A stretch of DNA of 64,000 nt. Origin: Hybos culiciformis (Eukaryota; Arthropoda; Insecta; Diptera; Hybotidae). Below the pieces are notes generated by a model. The model made no database searches. It was given only the letters and a program-made list of their open reading frames with translations, and was not told the DNA's origin. Below, one piece after another: positions 13,721 to 25,200 of this stretch. The stretch covers positions 85,765,936 through 85,829,935 of the forward strand of contig OZ023274.1 in the NCBI GenBank assembly GCA_964007475.1, read 5' to 3'. Position numbers and translations under genes: made by a program. Every line of letters begins with the position of its first letter. Positions within the stretch are counted from its first letter, which is position 1.

Positions 13721-15235
13721 TTTATAAAAAATATAAAATACAAAAATTAAAAAAAATTAGATATTAATATTAATAAAAAAAAAAAATAATAATAATTAAA
13801 AAAAACAAAATAGAAAATACATATTTAATTTAAAAAAAAATTTTGCGAATCGCCAATCGAAATTATGAGACGTCCTAAAACCCCGAATAAAAAAAAAACA
13901 TAAATTAAATGAAAACAAATAAAAAATAATATCTAAACAAAATCAGGTGAGACACAGTTTTGTTTGTATTTAATTTATTACGCATTACAATTAAATTTCA
14001 ATTTTCATAACAATAACAATAAAAACATAAAAAAAAAACTAAAATTAAACAAAATGAGTGAGAATGTTGTTATCACATAATCTATAAAAGAAAACAGAAA
14101 AATAAAACAAACTTTAGTCTTGGATATTCAGGTTGTTTGTCTTGAATAATATAAAAAATAAATATATAGTTTTGACAGCAAAAAAAGGTTGAAAGTCTTG
14201 GCTAATATACGAAAAAAATAAACAATATAGTCTTGACTAAAATATACATCTAGATGTCAAAATTTTCAATAAAAAAATAAAATATTGTCAAAATAATACA
14301 AAATGGTAATATACAAAATTACGAACGGACAAATAAAGACGTTTCTTCTTTTCTTTTTCAAAATAAAAATTCAATATTTAAAAAAAAAAAAAATAAAAAA
14401 TAAAAAAACATTATAAATTCATTAATAAAATTCAATCATTATTGTAAAGATGTTTATTATATTAAACGGTAACAAAAATAAAATTCTAATTGTTGTTTGT
14501 TGTTCTGTGAATACAATATTATTAAAAAAAAATAAATTAAATTAAATTAAATTAAAGAAGTTATATCTTTTTTGAGAGTATAGATGGCGCTTGTATTTGT
14601 TTTTTTTATTGTAATAAAATAAAATTTTTTTAATTGCTGAAACAATATATTATATATAAATATATATTAAAAAAAAAAAAGTTAAAATTTTATGATAAAG
14701 CCTTAAAAATAATATTATTTTTTTTTTAATTTAATTTCAGTAAAATTAAATTTTATTTTTATTTTTAAAATTGTTAAAAAAAAAATTAAATTTTATATAA
14801 TAGACGTTAAGTTTTTCATTCACACACCCCCATATCCGTATCTAAAGAAATATAATTTTTAGATTTCAATCAGAAATTAATTATTAATTTTTTTGATTTT
14901 TTTTTTTATTAAATGTGTGGTTTATTAAACATTATATGATCTCAGTTAATTAATTTAAAGAAACAAAAATAAAAAAAACATAGTTCTCAAATTATAACAA
15001 TTTTTAAAATAATATGCTCTTTCAATTGACAAAATATTCCTATGCCTAATGATTGAGATTTGGGTTTTTTTCGATTTTAATAATCAAATTTTCTTTTCCT
15101 TACATTCGGTTTACTCAAAATAACTCCGTATTGTCATAATAGTCTTAGAGACGTTAATATTCAAAATTCTATACAATAATGCTCTGCATATTCAAAATGT
15201 TTTGACATTTATATTATTGTTGCCGGATAACTAAA
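13721..15235. other. Non-coding AT-rich spacer
   Basis: No exon or element boundary was recognised. It contains many A/T homopolymers and an AAATT pentanucleotide array at 14532-14556. It may include more distal 3' UTR if a later polyadenylation site is used. Confidence 0.6.
14532..14556. repeat. (AAATT)n microsatellite
   Basis: About five tandem AAATT units within a poly(A)-rich spacer. It lies downstream of the nephrin-family gene and has no visible function. Confidence 0.8.
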
Positions 15236-15243
15236 CTATGTTG
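15236..15243. repeat. Left target-site duplication CTATGTTG
   Basis: Exact 8-bp copy of 15900-15907, immediately outside the left inverted repeat of the hAT remnant. Confidence 0.9.
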
Positions 15244-15899
15244 CAGAGCCGTATCTAGAGTTTGCGGCGCCTATGGCAAACATTTAAAATGGCGCCTACT
15301 ATCTCAACTATCTTACAAAAAATTAACTTCCAAAATTAACAATGTTGCTAATCCGCACTTTAGGGATCTTGTTTCATGTTGAAGGCAAGTAATTTTTAAT
15401 GAGCTTAAGTTTGCTAAAACTTCTCTCCCCACTAGCCAGCCACAGTTACTGGAAGTGTTAGTAAAATTCGTAAAGAAACATAAAAAAAGTGCAACAATTT
15501 CCTTAAAATTTCAAAATGATGTAAAGAGTTTAAATTTTTAAACAGGTCCGCACTTTGAAATTTAAAGCATTTGATTTCATTCAGGATCTCACCAGAATCA
15601 ATTTCTGAATACTCCGAAGAAATATCTTTCACTAATTTATTTAATTCCATCATGGATATTCTAGACATTAACTTTTCTCCCGAAAAAAATTCGAATAATT
15701 TTCAAATAATGTAACAAATTAACAAAAATTAATTTGAAGAAAATTACGTGATGAATTTTGAAATTTTGTATAAAGCTGTAATAAATCATGTTTTCTAAAT
15801 AAAAACTGTTTGAAATTCGAAAATGTAAAATGAGTGAGCGCCTTTTTAATCAGGCCCTATGGCCGGGGCCATGTTCGCCATACCCTAGTTACGGCTCTG
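15244..15899 (-). mobile_element. hAT transposon remnant with exact 8-bp target duplication
   Basis: Imperfect terminal inverted repeats start CAGAGCCGTATCTAGAG at the left and, reading inward from the right end, CAGAGCCGTAACTAGGG. The flanks carry an identical 8-bp duplication, CTATGTTG, at 15236-15243 and 15900-15907. An 8-bp duplication, a CAG start and a residual hAT dimerisation domain together identify the hAT superfamily. The element is 656 bp, far shorter than an autonomous copy, and keeps only the 3' part of the transposase on the minus strand, so it is internally deleted and immobile by itself. It is GC-richer than its surroundings, and the intact duplication suggests the insertion is not very old. 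Confidence 0.9.
15328..15668 (-). pseudogene. hAT transposase, C-terminal fragment, frameshifted
   Basis: The minus-strand frame from 15668 reads MSRISMMELNKLVKDIS... to LRILLTLPVTVAG and then stops at about 15432. The stop is caused by a tandem GGCTGGCT: the next frame over reads SGERSFSKLKLIKNYL. Together LLTLPVTVA + SGERSFSKLK is the signature of the hAT C-terminal dimerisation domain. Further on, the reading changes frame at least twice more (near 15376 and 15365), ending in CGLATLLILE-like residues. The BED finger and RNase H-like catalytic core are absent. It encodes no functional transposase. Confidence 0.85.
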
Positions 15900-15907
15900 C
15901 TATGTTG
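15900..15907. repeat. Right target-site duplication CTATGTTG
   Basis: Exact 8-bp copy of 15236-15243, immediately outside the right inverted repeat of the hAT remnant. Confidence 0.9.
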
Positions 15908-16136
15908 TGTATTGAAAAAAACAAAAAAAACCGACAAAAATTTGTTTTTTATTTCTTTCAAAATTTAATGAGGCATACGAAATTTATTTAAAAAAAAAAT
16001 CTTTTTCAATCTATCTTGTTTTCATCATCGAACAGAAATACATATTGTCCATTTCAATGAAAAATTAAAATTAATCTTCAAAATGTTTAACATCTGTGGG
16101 AAAAAGAGCATTTGTTTAAATTTTTGAAAAGCGTGA

Positions 16137-16158
16137 ATAAATAAATAAATAAATAAAA
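16137..16158. repeat. (AAAT)n microsatellite
   Basis: About five tandem AATA/ATAA units followed by poly(A)-rich sequence. Simple repeat only. Confidence 0.75.
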
Positions 16159-17119
16159 TAAAAAAACAAAAAAAAAAAAATTTAAATGAATTTAAAAAAA
16201 AAAACAAAAAGATTACAACGAAGAATTTAACTTTTAAGTAATTTTATTTTTTTTTTAGTTCACTCTTTTAGTTCAATTTTACTTGTTTTTATTATTTTAT
16301 TATTTTTTTCTCTCTTGATTTATTCAGTATTTTTATTCTATGTACAGCTTTTTTCTTATTGCATTGAAGAGTATATTGTACGATGAAGACTATACGGATT
16401 GCTGTTTTGATTAAAAATATAATATGTATTATAAATGTTCTATTAAAGCAGGTTTATACTTAAATGTATAAAAATGATAATAAAAAAAAAAAACTTTCTC
16501 CATCACACAGACAGAAAATTACCTGAATTATTTTTATTCTTGATTTTATTATTTATATATTTATTTCGTTAGAATTTTAAACTATGGAAAAAAAATTTTA
16601 TGGAAAAGTTTGTTTTTATTTTTTCATTCAAATCTTAACCAAATTTTTTTTTAACTTTTCTTGCCTTAACTTTAAAAATCGTTTTTTTTTTTTTATAATA
16701 TTTATAACCTAAAGGCTAGACTTTTAAAAAAATTTCCATAAATCAGAAAATGAAAATTGTATGTATGTAAAAGTCTCACACTCTATTACACATAATTTTT
16801 TTCGTTATTTTTCAAACAAAAACAACAGGAAAAAGTTTTTCATTTGAAATTATTAAAAAAAAAAAAAAAAATACTAACTGTGGTGGAAATAAAAGAATAA
16901 TAATAAATAAATGTAAAAGAAAAACTTTTTTTTTTCTTTAGCAAAAGGAAAAAAAATATATTATTTTCCTTTTCTCGAGAAAGAAAAACAATCAATACAT
17001 CACGAAAATCCATTATTTTTTATATATAAATAAAAGTATGTATGTACTTTTCTTTGAAAGAAGGAAAAATCTGCACATTTAATTTTTTTTTGTTAAATAA
17101 ATCAATCCAAATTTTTTTT

Positions 17120-17319
17120 NNNNNNNNNNNNNNNNNNNNNNNNNNNNNNNNNNNNNNNNNNNNNNNNNNNNNNNNNNNNNNNNNNNNNNNNNNNNNNNNN
17201 NNNNNNNNNNNNNNNNNNNNNNNNNNNNNNNNNNNNNNNNNNNNNNNNNNNNNNNNNNNNNNNNNNNNNNNNNNNNNNNNNNNNNNNNNNNNNNNNNNNN
17301 NNNNNNNNNNNNNNNNNNN
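17120..17319. other. Assembly gap, 200 N
   Basis: Exactly 200 consecutive N, entered through a T run on the left. The round length suggests a placeholder or estimated gap, so distances across it are unreliable. Confidence 0.98.
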
Positions 17320-20300
17320 GAAATTTTCCATAATGTTCAGATACATAAAGCATAGCAAAAAACCTATTTTTTTTTTTACGATAATTTTTTACTAAGATTT
17401 CAAGAGTTTTTGTATTTACTTTCACTCATAAACGATGTAAACTAATAAACTAGTAAAATTTCGAAATTACTAGTACGAAACTAAAATGTGAATGTTAACT
17501 GGATAAAGCTTAAATGATTCCTTAATTTATTGAAAAAAGAATTGAAATTAAAAGAATCAATTTATTTTACAACATTCTGAAAATATTATGTTTTTTTTTT
17601 TTGAATCTTTATTTTTTTTAATTAAACTTCTAAAATAACCTTTATGGCAATCAATTGCTAACAACAAGAAACTGAACACTGAAAAAAATCTGCCAATCCA
17701 ATTTAACACCAAAGTTTTTTTTTTTCTATTTTCCGTAACAATATTTTTGTTTTTCTTTTTAAGATACATTTCGCATTAAAAAATGAAGGCAAACATTTAA
17801 CAAAAATCTTCAAAATATGATACTCTTCAATGCTATAAATTTATGTTTCTCCTCAAATTAAAAGATTTAATTATTTTTTTTTTTTTTTTTTTTTTTTCAA
17901 ATAAATAAAATCTGTATAAAATTTAATAAATTTAATTCATTTTCTTCCCAAAATTTAACTTTTAAGAATTAAATTAAAAATATAAAAATAAAAAACATTA
18001 TTAATGGAAAATAAGTATGTAAAAAAAACTTGTGATTAATTATAAATAAAATTGTATTTTTTGTAAAAAAAAAATAAATAAAAATAAAAAAAAAAACAAA
18101 TCCAAATATAAATAACAAAATAGCTAAAAAAAAAATGAATAAATAAATAAAAATTAAAAATTAGTTAAGTATATAATATTAACAACACTTACAAAAAAGA
18201 TTTAAAAAAAAAATGTGAATTTATGAGAAATTAAAGAAAAATGTAAATAAAACAAAATAAAAATTTATATAAATTAATTAAAAAATAATTTAAATTTTTT
18301 CATTAAGTACGTAAAAAAAAATATAAAATTTAAAAAGCAAAAAGTTAAAAACAAAAAAATCATAAAAGATTATAAAATTATAAAAATAGGAAAAAATTAA
18401 TTAAAAAAAAAGATATTAAAATATTATAAATCTAAAAATTAAAATTAGATTAAAAAAACAAAAACTATGAGATTTTTAGATAAAAAAAAAATTAATAAAT
18501 TTTTTTTTTTTTTATGTTTCCAAAAATTTTTTTTTTTAAATCTGAATTTACTTAATAATTATTTGAAAACAAAACACTAAATTAGTAGCAAAGAAGTTCT
18601 CTTATGGTTTATTTTATTTTTTTTTATAAATTTTCATCATTATTAGTCTTACATTTGGAAATATTATGTAGCTTAGACGTTCTCGATCAAAGGGCGCACT
18701 ACAATCGTAATCCTATAGACTAATTTAGGCGCACATTGAAAACCGTTTTTAACAAATTAACCACAAGACAGGTTTCTTATTTATAAATGTATCTTTTCAG
18801 AATCGGTTGAGATTAATTGCAGGAAATCTCTTTCTGAAACGTAACTCTATTGTATATTAGCACTTAAATGGAAGTTTCTATAACGTCATTAGTAATTAGT
18901 TGACATAATGTTAACAAAAATACATATTTAAACTAAATTATATTTATGTAAGTGGCTCAGCGTCTGAAGAAATTATTTAACATTAATACACCAAAAAAAG
19001 TTATAATAACAATGAAAATTATTCCTTACGGTTACGATGAAAGCAAAAAAAAAAAGAAACAAACTTAAAAAGTGTTATAACTTTTTATGATGGAAATATT
19101 TTTTCACTATTTTTCTATTTTCACAATTTTTTTTTTTTTTTGTAGCGCAAAGAGAGAAATTTATTATTGAGTTTTTATTATAAATTGTCGAAAAGTTTAT
19201 TTTATTTTTTTTAATTTTTAAATAGGAAACGCCAACATTTCTACTATTATGTTGTATATTATAAGTCTGCGTCAAATCACTAAATATTTCAAATACAGAA
19301 AATTCATTTGTATAAACCTTTCTTGTTTTTACAAAATAATATTTGAAAGCAACTTAAAAAGAATATGTGTAGAAGACTTAATTTTGTGGAAAATTGAGTT
19401 TTGTTTCTTATAATAGGTATATTATTTTTTTTTTTTTTGGAACAACCACAAGACATTAGAAGTATATTTATAAACCATAATTAGATAATGAGAAAATCTT
19501 TGTACTTGTACTTCGTAAAATCTCTGGAGCATTATTATTCATAAGAGAATTTGCAATTAGAGTTTTAAAAGTTTTTTGAAAAATTTTTAATTTATTTTTT
19601 AGTTAATACATACTTACAATAAATATTTTGCTAATTTTTTTTTTAATCATTATTATAATTTACCAAAGAATTTTTCTAAAAATTAAAAAAAAATAAAAAT
19701 AATTAATAATTTTAGGTTTTTAATTTTAGTTTTAGTTTATATTGTTAAATTTACTGTTTTTATTAAAAAAAAAATCTTGTTTATTTTTTTATTTTTTTAA
19801 GCTAAAATAACAAAATATCTTCAAGTTAAAAAAAAAAAAATATTATAAGGAGAAATGATCATGATTTTTATTTATTTTAGATTTGAACAATATTGAAATT
19901 ATTAATATTTTAAAATAGTTCCCATTACAATAAAAATTAAAAAAAAAAAAATTAGTTAATCAGAATACACAAAAATAATAAAATTCGGCTTCGCGGTATT
20001 CAAAATGTCAAAATTTCTTGATTTGCTTAAAGTTTCATATACTGATGAGATAATACTAAGGAAAAAGAAGAATTTTCGTAAATAATTTATTTTAAAAAAT
20101 AAAAACTTCATAGACACTAATTTTCAATGAGCAAAATATAAATCTGAAGAAATTTTGAAGCGATTTATATTGAAGTAGTGATATGTTTAGGTATACTATT
20201 TTGTATTCATTATACTAATAGTATCATTCAGTCATTTAAAAAATAAATATTATATTATGATCATATTTCTTCAAAAAATTCACATTATTATAAAAATTAT

Positions 20301-21129
20301 TTACATTTACTTTATATAATTTATATAAATATAAATGTAAATATACTTATTTTTATTAATATGTCAATATTCTTAATTAATTAAAAAAAAAGGTAATAAT
20401 ATTAATAATAATTGTAAAGTATATATATAATAAATATACTAAATATAATGAATGTATAAAAAAAAATGTAATAAATTAAAACAGGAGAATAAATTTTTAA
20501 ATTTTTTGATCAAAAAATATTAAAATTGTTAGGTTTTTCTTATTTTTTTATAAAAATAGTTTTAAATATTTAATTAATTAATTAATTGAAAAAAAAAATC
20601 ATTTTTTAATACAATAATAATGTAATTCAGTAAAAAATGTGAAAAAATTATTATTTAAAATATAAAAAAAAAAAAAACATTTTTTTAAATCTCAATATTG
20701 ATAAGACTAATATTATAATTATATTAAAAAGAAATATATATATAGAATAAAATTATATATAAATAATGATTATATATATATATATTAAAAAAAGAGAAAA
20801 AAACACACAAAAAAAATATATAAAAAGATTTTTTCTTTTCTAAAAATCTGTTAAATAAAATAATATTTATAAAAAAAAAATTTCGTTTTCAGTTTTTTAA
20901 ATTTTTTACACAAAATTCCTTAGAAATAGGGTGTTAAAAATGATAAGCCACTACCTGTATATTCACTACTATGGTGTATTCAAAAAATATATCACAAAAA
21001 TTTACTTAAGATATCAAAGACGATTGAAAAATCTCCATTTAATTGAAGAAAATAATTGAAGTAACTGCAATTAGTTGATGCATTATTTCTAATAAAATTG
21101 ACAATACTATTTATGAAATTATAACTTAT

Positions 21130-21607
21130 GCCTTGTTCACACTTCGCTAATTTAACATGTTCGAAAGGAGTTAAACATCTTTGGAAAATCGACCGTTCAG
21201 ACGATGTTTTTCGTATGTTAACATGTTTAGCTCTGTCAGATAAAAAATTTCAAATAATACCGGAGATAAGCTCAAAGGAACCGACGCGCTTAAAAAAGTT
21301 AAAATATATGAAGTTGTGTCAAGGTTAAGAACTCGCGCGTCATTTATCATGAGTGTATCTCCACCTTTATAAAATTTCAAAGTCAAAAATGACATACCAA
21401 GTAAAAATTAATGCATACTGAATATTGCCTAACCAAATATTATTCAAAAATTACTCATTCATCCCTGAAAATTAACATGTTTTTGTAGAAACATGTTGAA
21501 GAACGTGTTTCTGTTTTAATTTTTTTACTATGAAAAAACACCATAAAAAACACCAACGGAACATGTTCGTTGTCCGAACATGTTAAATTATCTAAGTGTA
21601 AACAAGC
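21130..21607. mobile_element. Non-autonomous inverted-repeat element with AACATGTT motifs
   Basis: The left end reads CCTTGTTCACACTTCGCTAA then TTTAACATGTTCG. The reverse complement of the right end reads GCTTGTTTACACTTAGATAA then TTTAACATGTTCG, so terminal repeats of about 34 bp match with few differences. Inside, the palindromic octamer AACATGTT occurs six times (21154, 21220, 21474, 21490, 21560 and 21577). No transposase was seen. The flanks show TAT on both sides (21127-21129 and 21608-21610), a possible 3-bp duplication, but alignment at the edge is ambiguous, so the superfamily is left open. Confidence 0.75.
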
Positions 21608-21637
21608 TATTAAACATATGTATGTAACGTTTCTGTA

Positions 21638-22243
21638 CAGGAGTCGACAAACGGTCCACCCGAGTGGTCGATCTTCAGATGTTGTATGGTCGATCGCCAT
21701 TTCCAAATGAGGAACAAGTTTGAATTTTTTTCTTGATCTTCAGGGCAAACACAAAGCTATTACTGAATTATTAAGCTCAATCAATCGAAACTATTATTTC
21801 TCAAATCACAGTTGTCAACAAAAGAATTAAAAATGTAATGATGTAATGAAGTAATGATAAAAATTTGAACCTCAATACTACAATTTCCATGATTAAATTG
21901 CAAAATTATCAAAGGTTTTATTTAATTTCAATATCAAAATAAAATAATAAAACGACGAAACGAGGAATATTTTTCAAAAATTAGATTTTTTTTATAAAAA
22001 GAAGAACTTCAGAGTAAGAAATGATCTCCAAATGTGCAAGTCATGCCTAAATTAGAATTTTTTTTTTGTATAACATTGGTTTTTGGTCCATCATGAAAAA
22101 TATCCATGTTTAAGATCTATTATGTATTTGAATACATATTTAAAAATTGGAAAAAGAAGTAATGTTAATTTCAGGCCGATCTTGCTTGCATTCCAATTTT
22201 CAGGTTCGGTCGACCTTTACTAAGAAAAGTCTGGCCATGTCTT
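21638..22243. mobile_element. Possible hAT-like non-autonomous element
   Basis: The left edge CAGGAGTCGACAAACGGTCC resembles the common hAT end CAGNGGTCGNCAAAC. It is followed by two GGTCGATC motifs. A candidate right end near 22243 reads, inverted, GACATGGCCAGACTT, with GGTCGACC further in. Candidate 8-bp flanks TTTCTGTA (left) and TTTGTATA (right) agree at only six of eight positions. The interior is non-coding. It sits 30 bp from the AACATGTT element. The left end is more convincing than the right. Confidence 0.35.
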
Positions 22244-25200
22244 TGTATATAATATGGCATTAAAGGCAGAATTTCTATTAATTTAAAAAAGCACAAGAAA
22301 ACTAAAAAAAAACCTACAAAATAGAAAACTCAGTTTTTACGCATATTCAAGTTGAGTATTTTACGGCCTTGCCATTGCAAATGATACTTATTCTAGTATT
22401 TATTATTATTTGTATTTATTTTTAAGCTTTTGCTAAAAGGGGTTTGCATTTAAAAGTTATAATAAATTCTTGAAAATAATAATGTTCTAAGTGAAACTGA
22501 AAAATTTTATAAAATTTCTTCCAGCTCTTAATATTATTAATCAAAATATTTACGAAAGTTTTTAAAATTTGTTCATTTCTTCAAAAAAAAAAAAAAATAA
22601 AAATCCACTTAAATGTCTTCTTATATAGTTGATATGAAACAATTTCTAAATTAATAGAAATAGAAAGTTATTTTCCAAATTCATAGTCGTGTAGGCACTA
22701 CTTGTAGATATAATATGAATTCTCTTTGATTTATGACAAATTCTACTTGGAAAAATAAAATTTACCTTCCAGCTATAAGATTTTTTCTTTATCAAAGAAT
22801 ATTTCCATTTGCAGAAAATTCTTAATTAAAATTTTATTGTTAATATTTTATTTTATTTAAATTGTTAAGATTACTAAAAATTTAAATAAATTATTAAGAT
22901 AAAATAAAAAAAAATAAAACGATAAGATTATTTCTTTCATGAAGATATTTCTTAAGCAAATTCCTCTACTGCTGCGAATTTAATAATTTTTAAGAGATAC
23001 TTTTGATATACCCACCTACTAACACCTTCTGATAATTGTATTTATACTATTTTTCAATATACACTATTTTTTATTTCAAGTGTTACTTGAATTTCGTTGG
23101 TTATACCATAGATTAAGAATATAGAAAGCTATAAAAACTGTTTATGTTGTTCTAAGTAGAAAAAAGGAAGTGTCCCAATTATTTAGATTCAAATGAAGAA
23201 ACCATAACGATTACCATTCCCATAAACTGAAACATTTTATTGTATAATGTAAAAATATTTGCTAGCATACTTTTAGGTCCGAATTATGTGGAATCTGTGA
23301 AAATTAAAATGTGCAACTAATCTAATGAAAATTGTAAAATAATTTGCCTAAATTATGGAGGAAATATCTTATTCGGATTTTCTCCTAATAATGCATTTGG
23401 TGAATAGGAATTATCATATAAAGGAATCATCCAAAAAAGCTTAAAACTTTTCAGTTTTCTATAGACTTAGAAATTATTTATAATAAATATTAGAAAATGA
23501 TTATATTCATTATGTATAAAACTTTGAAGTCTCTACTTTTTGACTAGAGCAGAAATGTATTTGCACCTTATGTGGCAAATATTAATATCCTTAAGGGAAT
23601 TGTGATAATTTTGTTTTACGATTTGATCTTAAGATCTAGATTTTGTTTTCAGAAATTCATAATTTTAATAATATATCGTTCTTTTAATTCTGATTATTTA
23701 TTTTGCCAAAGTTTTTTAAGCCAATTATTGTCCTTTAAATATAGAGATTATTTCATTCTTTATACAATAGAACATTATACCATAGAATATTTTATTTATA
23801 AAATTAAAGCTTATTGTATTCATTTGTTAAAATTTATTGATAATTCCTATATCAAAAAATTAAAAAATAAATAAAAACAAAATACAATTAAAATTTATGC
23901 ATTTCAGTTTTAATATAATACTTTTTAAGTAAGTGGAAATGCAAAAAATTAAACCAATATTTTTTGTATTTTAATAATAAAAACATAGAAATAATGAAAT
24001 TTTAGCAAGATATAGTTATGTTAAACTCGATATATCCAATTTAGGATAAAATTATGTGATATTATAATTTTATTATTATATGCATAGATTTTTTAATATC
24101 GAAGAATAAAATCAGAGATAAATATTGTACATTATACTTTCTACATACAATATACATAATACACAAATATTATTTCTTTTATATTTCTAACGTTATATAG
24201 TTTTGGAATAAAATTCTACAGAAAATCAACCAAATGTTAAAAGAAATTAAAAGCATTTTAATGTACTGAAATTATTTCTCGTGTGTTGTGCTATATATAT
24301 AACTATGCTGTATATATGAAACATATTTGAATGTCTAAAAATTTATAATTTAACCACATATATATATTATAGTACACATCTATGTAAGTAAGTACATACA
24401 TATTTATTCTCATTTAAGATCCTTGTGGTTAAAAAAAAATAAATAAAAAAATAAACACATTTTAAATATTTATTATTCCTTTAATCATATTCAAATCAAT
24501 ATTTTACTGATTACAAAAAAATATTGTATCACGTAGTTGTAATTTTGTCGATCGATAATGTAGATAAAGCCCTGAAAACAGCTTTAACATATACATAAGC
24601 CTTAATGTTTTTTCTTTTTTTTTTTTTTAAATATTGATACTGAAATTAAAGGAAATTTTATTAAATTTAAAGAAAATTCCTTTCGTTATTTAAAATAAGG
24701 ATTATGAAAAAACCGACGTCACGTATATTTGTGATTAGTACCATTAATATGGAAAGTTACAAAATATACATTACGTATACATATTTTGTATCGCATTTTG
24801 AGATTATATTAAATATTATATAAATTGTGTACTTGTACTTTGTTTTTCATCGTTTTTGCTTTCTGGTTAATATATTTGTACAAATAATTAGATAATTAAA
24901 TTTTTCCGAAACTACAGCGATGTAACAAATCTGTTTTTTAATCAATTATTGTATAATCAAATAAGTAGTTCTAGTTCTGGACCAGTTCTTGCATTTGAGC
25001 TTGTTAGCAACTGATCTCTTTTTGAGCAATTATAGCTCTATATTTAAGTAAGCATAACTTCTTCCCAAGAATAGGATGAAGTAGTTATGTAATCGTTTGG
25101 GGTAGAAACTATAGTTTTGAACTAATCGACGTTATATTTTTCTCCCATCGAGCAACAAAAGTGTTAGAATATTTGAACTGTTAAAAGTAAAAATATTGTT

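Larger units (their letters stand above)
15908..21129. other. Non-coding spacer with assembly gap
   Basis: No exon was recognised. It is dense in A/T homopolymers, including a 24-base T run at 17874-17897, an ATAA-type microsatellite near 16137, and the N gap at 17120-17319. A short GC-richer patch at about 18665-18760 has no recognisable content. Confidence 0.6.

Noticed and set aside
17020..17425. Open frames on both strands spanning the N run
   Set aside because: They are open only because N is not read as a stop.
21128..21328. 66-codon frame beginning at the left end of the inverted-repeat element
   Set aside because: It starts in the terminal repeat and runs through non-coding MITE sequence; an overlapping minus-strand frame is equally good.
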